The notes under the pieces are model-generated. The model worked only from the letters and a program-made list of their open reading frames with translations. It searched no databases and had not been told where the DNA came from. A stretch of DNA of 64,000 bases from Madurella fahalii (Eukaryota > Ascomycota > Sordariomycetes > Sordariales), in the NCBI GenBank assembly GCA_029876055.1, contig CM056874.1, positions 1,860,001 to 1,924,000 of the forward strand, given 5' to 3'. The position numbers and the translations under genes are program-made. Positions within the stretch are counted from its first letter, which is position 1. Every line of letters begins with the position of its first letter. This document shows positions 56,035-64,000 of this stretch, piece after piece.

Positions 56035-56749
56035 TTATCATAGAAGAGTCCTGTATATTATATATATATAGTCAGTATATAGCTGCAAATTACAGATGTA
56101 TATAAGCTGCTTTATACAAATATAAATACCTTGCATATCTTCAATTCTTTTTAAACTCCTCCCTCTATTCTTCTTTAGGTCTTCGTCTTATATACGCTGT
56201 CGTCTCTCTACTCTCACTTATCGCAAGCTTTTCGCCTCCGCCTCCTCCATTATAACAATCAGCCGCATCTCGTTACCTCTATCCTCATCATAATTAACGT
56301 CGGTTTGGTCTCCGCTTCGTAGTTAGTGCCATATATACACTATATCAGTATAGTTCAGAAATAACTCAAGCGTACTAATGTACTTACGATTGACATTATC
56401 TACAACTTCGACTACTCTTGTTTTTCGCGTTATACGAGCTGCTAAGAGAAGAAGGAAATCTACTCTATAATAAGTTGCACCTATTTCGCGTTGTTTTCGC
56501 GCCCTAATTATACAGGTTCTAGGTAATATAATCGGCAACTCTGTCGATCTTATATTGATATTCGTATTCAGTAATACGTTGATTGTATATACAGAGTCCG
56601 ACATTTAAGGCGATGATATCTATACTTTTATAGAGGAGAATCGCTGGGTTATTATAGCTATCAACAGAGGCCTACTAAGTACCTTCGTAGCTATAGAGAT
56701 AGTATATTGGCGTTAATTCGGCTTAGCTAACACTAAGAAACTCTCTCTT

Positions 56750-57000
56750 TATAACGAGAGTCTCCAGACGAAGGTCAGGAGGACCCGCCGAATGATGCTA
56801 GATGATGTAATGATACAGGATAGATAAGAACCCTGTGAGGGAACTCTCTTACGCGGGGCACTTCTGATCCGCAAGGATCAGTCTCTGTGTAATTGATAGG
56901 AGGCTGTTCACCAAGATATCGCCCGCTGGTCCAGGTCTTTTCGGTATCAAGACATCGTAGTCCATCTCCCTCAACGTGTTCCCAGAACAACCCCTTTACA
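56750..57000 (+). mobile_element. Solo LTR of chromovirus family 1
   Basis: 251 bp, TATAACGAGAGTC to CCCCTTTACA, with a perfect target duplication CTCTT (56745-56749, 57001-57005). Little mutated, so a recent insertion followed by LTR recombination. Confidence 0.94.
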
Positions 57001-57539
57001 CTCTTATAAATACTATAAAAGGTAGCTTTTATATTTGACTCAGCTAATTATTATCTATAACCTACTTACATTATATATATGTCTCTAGTAACTACTTGTC
57101 GCTAATTTAATTTATAGCTCCTTCTTCGTTCTATTTGGGTTGAAGGAGCTGCTAGCTCCAAAATTTATCTTTCTATTCTTGTTCCTGAGTTTTAACTAAT
57201 GAATCGGTAGTTCACTAAAGAGGTATATATCTAGAATATATATATTGCTATATACCTAGAGATAGGGAACTTGGGGTTCGTAGCTTAATTAAACGTTAAA
57301 CGTATATTCTTTATAAAGGTTCGGAAATATATAGGCGGACTTGTCTAAAGGGAATTGGTATATACTTATATATCAGTTAGAAAGTTATATTATCTATATT
57401 CCTAACAGTTCTTTCTAAAGAGTTTAGAGCTTTTTTATAGGTATTTCGATGTTAAAGGAATAATGCCCTAGATAGTAGTTTGTCTATAGATCAATTAATC
57501 TCGTTATTTTCTCTTTTATCGTAAATTACACTCTTTTGG

Positions 57540-58244
57540 AACCGGGTAATAAACTTCTATATATTGCCTATATCCGACTCTACTACCTACTAATTATATT
57601 CTAAAGGCCACTCTATCTACTTGACTAAATAATACTATTCTCCTTTAAAACGTCTCTTATCCCAAATCTCTTCGACTTTCTATTCTTTATTAACCTATAG
57701 TTCTAGCAGAGGTATCTGGAATGAATCATCCTCTTTTCAACTGTACCAGGGTTCTAACAACGATATAGGAAATACATTATATAAACGATCATACTTCTCT
57801 AGCAAAGCTAAATAATAAGCTAATAATCTAACCTAGTTTAGAATATAAAATAGGCTGATAAATTTCGGTATCAACTTCTTAGGTATCTTAAACTCTAAAT
57901 TCTAGGTAGAGAGTAAAATAAAACCTCTTTTCTAAATTCTTTTTTTATATGATTATTGTTATAGTATTGCTTTTAGGTTACTATTACTTCCAACTAATTC
58001 TATTCTAGCTGTTTTCTTAATTCAGTAAATTTTTCTACTCTTTCAATTGTAGTAAGTACCTTTTTCCTAATAGTATCATCATCAATATAATAGGAAATTG
58101 AGGGTTAATGGCCTATAAGAGCATTAAAGAGACTTTTCTTAATTATCGTATTAATAGTATTATTGACAATAAATTGTATTTCAGGAGGAAGATTCGTTTA
58201 GATAACCGGGTTCTTATATATAAAACAACGAAGGTATTAAATAA
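57540..58244 (-). pseudogene. pol: Chromovirus family 3 pol C-terminus (integrase tail and chromodomain)
   Basis: Minus-strand equivalent of 15140-15560 in copy B: a chromodomain-like stretch (about 57690-57560), a basic segment, and integrase residues up to the TRIM III insertion site at 58244. RIP stops throughout. Confidence 0.75.
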
Positions 58245-61131
58245 TGTCAGGTGCAGGAGAGTGTCAGGTGCAGGCGGGGCACTGCCAGGGTCAGGGGCCT
58301 ATAAATTACCGGCTTCGCCGGAAGTTTTAGAACGTTCAGAGTTCAACACTGTCACCTACCACCTCCTTAGAAGCGATAGCTACGCAGACGCCGCTCCTTC
58401 AATGCGAATCATCCTTTCACTCTCCTTTTCTCACAGCAATCCCAATTTTCGATCTGACACGTTGAACTCTCTACCCTTAGGGCGGGGGACCGTTAGGAGA
58501 TTCGCCGAAGGAGCGTACAGCTTACAAACAGCGACTCCCTAGCTCAGAAGCTATCGCAGACGCTATACAGTACAGTCCCTGCAACTGTTCTTCGCTTCTA
58601 CTACCTCTAGCACCACGATCTTCGCTTCTCTTAAGCACCTCAGTTGCAGCGAGCGAGGAAGTCAAACCACTTCGAAGATTCGGCTAGCCTACTGAGTGTC
58701 AAGATAACGTTATTCGCAAAGTTCAGCTACCAAGCTACGCAGCTACCCCGCACGCGCTAGGACTACGCAAAAATGCAAGAGAAGAAAGATGACATAATGT
58801 AAGAAGCAGTTCCTTCAATCGTCGAGTGACGTACTATTTAGTCAAGCCTGACTACTTTCTGTTTCGATTATCCAAGTGCTTGCAACAGGGCAGTATACTG
58901 CCTATAATTAGCTTACGTCTAGGAGCTACGTTATCGCTACTTAAGAGCCGCGAGAAGTCCTGTATAGGAGGGAGCCCCTCTACTAGGCAATTGGTTTTGC
59001 TACTTGAGAGCCGCAAGAAGTCCTGTGCAGGAGGGAGCCCCTCTACTAGGCAGGATTGAGTTCGCTACTTGAGAGCTGCGAGAAATCCTTAAGAGCTGCA
59101 AGAAGTCCTATAGAGGGAGACCCTCTATTAGGCAAGATCTACTGGGCCGTTAGGGTAGCTCTAGCGCTTAAAAGGTACAGCGCTTAAAAGGCGTTAAAAA
59201 GAGCAATCGGTCAACGAGTCTATTAGGTAAGCGTGAGCCCAGCGCTTACCGCCGTCAAGCAACCCTGGAGGAACGAGATAGGGGGCAGCGAGGGCAACCG
59301 GGAGCTCTGCTGTGGAGGAGCGTAGGCGCTACAAAAGAGCGTTTGGATCCTGAGAGACAACGCGTGAGTAGGCCTGCTCTTAAGCAGTATCTCTGTTCGG
59401 TAGGCCTGTATGCGGGAGCCAGGGAGGCGCAAGCGCTCGCCTGGAAGGGACCTTTGCCGGGCCGTTGAGGTAGCTCTGGCGCTTACCAGGCGCAGCGCTC
59501 GGAAGGCGTTATAAAGGAGCAATCAGTCAACGAGCCCATTAGGTAAGTGTAAGCCCAGCACTTACCGCCGTCAGGCAACTTGGGGGATACGAGATAGGGG
59601 GCAGCGAGGCAACCGGGAGCTCTACTGTGGAGGAGCGTGGGCGCTGCAAAAGAGCGTTGATCTTGTACGATAACGCGTGAGTAGGCCTACTCTTAAGTAG
59701 TATCTCTGTTCGGTAGGCCTGTACGCGGGAGCTAGGAAGGCGTAAGTACTTGCCTAGAAGGAACCTCTGCCGGGCCGTTAGGGTAGCTCTAGCGCTTACC
59801 AGGCGCAGCGCTCGGAAGGCGTTATAAAGGAGCAATCGGTCAACGAGCCTATTGGGTAAGCATGAGTCTAGCGCTTACCGCCGTCAGGCAGCTCGGGAGG
59901 TACGAGATAAGGGGGTAGCAATACCTAGCCAGTCTGCGGCACGGGAGGAGCAGCGAGGGCAACTGGGAGCTCTGCTGTAGAGGAGCGTGGGCGCTGCAAA
60001 AGAGCGTTGGTCTTGTACGACAACGCGTGAGTAGGCCTGCTCTTAAGCAGTATCTCTGTTCGGTGGGCCTGTACGCGGGAGCTAGGAAGGCGTAAGTACT
60101 TGCCTAGAAGGAACCTCTGCCGGGCCGTTAGGGTAGCTCTAGCGCTTACCAGGCGCAGCGCTCGGAAGGCGTTATAAAGGAGCAATCGGTCAACGAGCCC
60201 ATTGGGTAAGCGTGAGTCTAGCGCTTACCGCCGTCAGGCAGCTCGGGAGGTGCGAGATAAGGGGGTAGCAATACCCAGCCAGTCTACAGCACGGGAGGAG
60301 CAGCGAGGGCAACTGGGAGCTCTGCTGTGGAGGAGCGTGGGCGCTGCAAAAGAGCGTTGGTCTTCTGAGACAACACCGCCTGCAACTGATTTCGCCAGCC
60401 AGCAATTCAGAGTACGGGTTCCAGGAGGAACCCTAGGGAGAGGGAGGTAGTCAGTCAGCTACCCGAGCATTCGATTCGGCCTTCCAGAGAGAGTCAGTCA
60501 GTCGATTCGATTCAGCCTTCGAGAGTCAGTCAGTTCGTTGCAGCTACAGTTACACAGTCAAAAGCACCTTTTACGCAGTTGCAGAGGGCAGCCAGTCAGT
60601 TCGATTCGGTCTTCGAGGGAGAGTCAGTCAGCTCGCTGCAGTCAGCGATTCAGCCTTCGAGAGTCAGTCAGTTCGTTGCAGCTACAGTTACGCAGTCAAA
60701 AAGCACCTTTTACGCAGTTGCGGATGGCAGTCAGTCAGTTCGATTCGGCCTTCGAGGGAGAGTCAGTCAGCTCGCTGCAGTCAGCGATTCAGCCTTCGAG
60801 TCAGTCAGTTCGTTGTAGCTACGGTCGCGCAGTCAAGGAGTACCTGTTACGCAGCTAGCTAGTCGAAGAGAGCTCTGTACGGGTTCCAGGAGGAACCCAA
60901 GCAAGGGGGAGTACCTTGTCAGGTGCAGGAGAGTGTCAGGTGCAGGCGGGGCACTGCCAGGGTCAGGGGCCTATAAATTACCGGCTTCGCCGGAAGTTTT
61001 GGAACGTTCAGAGTTCAACACTGTCACCTACCACCTCCTTAGAAGCGATAGCTGCGCAGACGCCGCTCCTTCAATGCGAATCATCCTTTCACTCTCCTTT
61101 TCTCACAGCAATCCCAATTTTCGATCTGACA
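58245..61131 (+). mobile_element. Non-coding LTR element TRIM III
   Basis: 2887 bp; LTRs 58245-58459 and 60917-61131 (215 bp) and target duplication AATAA (58240-58244, 61132-61136). It carries four large units (starts 59151, 59459, 59773, 60121) against three in TRIM I and II, and a shorter 30-bp array. It is inserted in the integrase of the family-3 chromovirus. Confidence 0.93.
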
Positions 61132-61136
61132 AATAA

Positions 61137-64000
61137 ATATTTAGTTCACTCGTTCTATCTACCTATCGGTTTACAGGTAAAAAATAGTTAAAAGGTACTA
61201 ATATACCTTCTAAAAGTAATATAGATTACTCTAGAATTATAATATAAAGACAGATCTATAGTTGTTAATATAACTATCAATAATACCATACTTTAGTTCA
61301 ATTTCTCTATAGACTAGCTCAGTTAACTCTTAGCTAGTAATAGTAGTAGAAATAGAGAAAAATCTATTTATCTTCGTATACTAGTCTATAATTACTAAAA
61401 TAGTATCTCTCTTAGAACCGTCTAGAGTACAAGTCGCAGGAAAACCTATAATAAAATCTATAGTAACCTTATTCTAGAGTCGTATAGGAATCGGCAACGA
61501 TTCGAAGAACCTATATAGTTTATACTATTATATCTTATTAACTTAGCAAACGTAGTAGGTTCTACAGTAATCCTTTATAACTCAGCTTATACTATACTAG
61601 AAGAACTTCTATTAAAGTAATTCGAGAGCTTTCTCGGTACTAAAATAGTCTACTATTGGATCGTTATAAAATAAATGGAGTAACTCCTATTTAATAGCTT
61701 CTTTAGCTAGGACAAATAATCATCCTTAGTACCGTAATTCCTATTAATTTCCTAATACCTATTTAAGTAATACCTTCGTGCTTTATATAGGATTTATAAG
61801 CTTTTTCTTAATTTTCAGAGTCATCGAATCTATAGTTTATAGCTCTAGGATCATTCCTGTTATTAATTTCGACGAGTCTACAGTATAAATCGCTTTCTAT
61901 CGGGTATATTCTTTTGTATGCCGACGAGTAACAATTTGTTCTTACTCTAGCTATCTAGCTTCTTTCGGTCCCAAAGCTCCTATAAGCGAACCTTTAGTGA
62001 TCTAATAGTAACTTCTAGAGGATAACCTATTCCTTCAGATTCCTAACTAGCTAATTTACTAGGGTGTTACATACAGGTAACTTCGCTATCTTCTAGTACA
62101 TAATAGATATCTTTGCTCTTTCCTATAGTCTCTCTTTTGACTCGGTAACTAGCAGATTTACCAGGGGTTTATATATAAGCTTCTTTACTCTCTTCTATAT
62201 AATAGACAATTTTATCCCTTTCTGCAATCAGTATCTTAATCCGATTTACCCAAGTAATTTTACTGTCTATTATAGGAATCTATTTAAGCCTGTCTAGGCT
62301 TTCTTAGTTCTTGTAGTTAGGTCTTCTTAAAGGCCTATCGGTCGAGTTTCACTTTCTAGGCTAGTACTTAATAGTAAAGTCAAATCCTAATAAATATATA
62401 TATTATTTAGCTTAATAGCTACTCAATTGGTTCTAGTTTATAAATCTTTATAAGTTATTATAGTCTGAAAATATAGTAACTTCGTATTAACTCCCTTCGA
62501 TATAGTGCCTCCAATGCTTAAAGACCTCTACAATAGCCATTATTTCTTTATCCGGTATACTGTAGTTCTTAGGGTACCCAGAGAACTTAGTCGACCAGAA
62601 TGTAACTAGATATTTTCTGCTACCTTTCGGTGCCCGAGACAAAATGGCTCCTATTACGAAGTCAGAGATATCGGTCTCAATAATAATAGAGAGATCAGAG
62701 TCAAAGTGACATAGGACTAGCACCTCGTTAAAGGTATTCTTAAGTCGGATAAAAGCAATATACTTATCGCCTTATAATCGAACGTCTCCTATTTTTTATC
62801 TCTTTTATAAACCTCTCAGTAGGTTGGTTAAAAGGTGATTTTAGTATAACTGCGAACAAAACGGCGATAAAAGTTATGAAACCCTAAAAAGATTTAAATG
62901 TTATAGAAGGATTGAGGTTTTGGCTACTCCTAGATTATCTAAATTCGCAATGAATCTATAGAGATACCTTTATAATTTGAGGATATAGTCGAGGTAATAA
63001 ACTTTATTCTAGTAAAGAGAATACTTACTAGGGTTATAATATAGTTATACCTCTTATTACTGTCTTAGAATAAGTCGGAGGTAGGTTATATAGATATCCT
63101 AGTTAGAGGAGAAGATTAAGATATTATCCAAATAATATATATAATAGTTATCTAAAAGTCCTTCTAATATTATATAACTTTAAAAGGTTACTAGAGTATT
63201 TATTAGCTAAAAGGTATAATAAAATATTTAAATAACTTATATCGAGTTCGGAATATAGTCTTCTATTTATCTCCTTCTCGGATACGAATCCCATAGTATA
63301 TATCCTTGAAGTTGAGTTTAAAGAAGAATTTTACTCTAGAGGCTCGATCTAGAATTTCCGAAATTAGGGGTAGTAGATAACGATTCTTAACCGTAATATA
63401 GTTGAGGCTATAGTAGTTTATACAAAGGTATAAAGTACTATCCTTTTTGGGTACGAAAAGAATAAGGCTTGCTATAGAGCTCTAGGACAAGCGAATCTGA
63501 CCTTTTACTAGGTTTTCATCTAAATATTCCCTAAAAATCGTAAGCTCCTTTTATAATAAGGGGTAAATTAGTCCAATAGGGGATATTATATTAGGAAGTA
63601 GGTTAATAGTATAATTAGTATTTTTATAAGAAGGTAAATACTTGTATTATTCAGGTTTATAATGTCTATAAAATCCGTAAACTCAAAGAGAATTTCATCT
63701 GGTTTTCAAGAGGTTTTCTCTTCTTCCTCATTCTCTAGAAATAGTACCTCTAACACATCTAGATATTAGATAAGGGAGTAGACTTTTACTTCTCTCCAAT
63801 ATATCTTCTTAAATTTCTTAGGGCTTTCTATACAAATCTTATTCGTTTCTGTTATAAACTACTATATATAGTTATAGGGAAAAAGCAAAATCTTAAATAA
63901 AGTTAGACTTATTATTCTTAGAAGGATAGGAGAATTATTAATAATAATAGGGTAATTAATAGCGGTATAGAGTATAGATATCTTCTTAGTAACCCTTTAA
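61137..64000 (-). pseudogene. pol: Chromovirus family 3 pol: integrase, RNase H, RT, protease-side linker
   Basis: Right to left on the minus strand: an acidic linker (63760-63560); RT with KNRYLLPLISEILD-like and FFKLNFKDIYYGIRIREGD motifs (63420-63270) and catalytic box YLDN (63134-63123; second Asp now Asn); RNase H open at 62723-62487 (IIIETDISDFVIGAILS, then STKFSGYPKNYSIPDKEIMA); integrase zinc-binding and core regions at about 61850-61140. Decayed, with stops; the RNase H segment is the longest intact piece. Confidence 0.85.

Larger units (their letters stand above)
54833..64000 (-). mobile_element. Chromovirus family 3 (diverged relative of family 1), cut by window edge
   Basis: Minus-strand element: 3' LTR 54833-55079, downstream region 55080-57540, pol from 57540 to the right edge. 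Nested in it are LTR-R (55292-56034), a chromovirus-1 solo LTR (56750-57000) and TRIM III (58245-61131). Once these are removed the order matches chromovirus-1, but protein identity is clearly lower (about two thirds in RNase H by eye). The 5' LTR and gag are outside. Confidence 0.85.

Noticed and set aside
56323..56604. 93-codon minus-strand frame in the downstream region of the family-3 chromovirus
   Set aside because: No counterpart in the collinear region of family 1 and no recognisable motif; left unannotated.
58108..58542. 144-codon plus-strand frame crossing the left end of TRIM III
   Set aside because: Chimeric: starts in antisense chromovirus integrase and runs into the TRIM LTR.

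Overview
The window looks like a transposon-rich, gene-poor block of a filamentous ascomycete genome (Pezizomycotina). The evidence is short spliced introns (42-80 bp, GTRNGY starts, CTAAY branch points), Ty3/gypsy chromoviruses, pogo/Fot1-type DNA transposons and a Tad-like LINE. The repeats carry heavy C-to-T / G-to-A decay (CAG/CAA to TAG/TAA, TGG to TAG, Asp to Asn in catalytic motifs), the mark of repeat-induced point mutation (RIP). I cannot name the species.

Layout. 1-2862: minus-strand chromovirus (family 1, copy A) with intact protease DTG and RT YLDD. 2863-4900: 5' part of a minus-strand Tad-like LINE. 5166-22358: a nested stack. An old chromovirus-1 copy (D) is interrupted by two pogo elements (5226-7100, 7632-9491), a 280-bp solo LTR (family S), a ~770-bp solo LTR (family R) that itself holds a full-length chromovirus-1 (copy B, 10135-17520, TSD AAGTT), and a second pogo family (19140-21271) whose left inverted repeat holds another S solo LTR. 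23200-25870: GC-rich, little-mutated island with a coiled-coil ORF and a chromodomain ORF. 26879-29845: pogo end, 20-bp minisatellite and the first of three non-coding LTR elements (called TRIM here; TSD GTAGG). 33268-39813: the only clear host genes, a secreted tyrosinase (33268-34620, minus) divergent from a small secreted Cys-containing protein (35180-35738), and a four-exon membrane protein (37653-39813). 39947-42485: short LTRs and minisatellites. 42620-52596: chromovirus-1 copy C with TRIM II nested in gag. 53041-54830: pogo and chromovirus-2 remnants. 54833-64000: a diverged minus-strand chromovirus (family 3) carrying solo LTR-R (TSD TTATC), a chromovirus-1 solo LTR (TSD CTCTT) and TRIM III (TSD AATAA).

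The most unusual observations are: (a) a spliced-looking reading frame antisense to the coding strand in the 1.7-kb region downstream of chromovirus-1 pol, with the same intron recognisable in three copies; (b) the TRIM family, about 2.6-2.9 kb, with identical 215-bp LTRs, exact target duplications and no gag/pol, built from several nested arrays of hairpin-forming repeats that vary in copy number; (c) a tRNA-like A-box/B-box segment inside LTR-R.

All annotations come from reading the sequence and comparing copies within the window; no database search was run.
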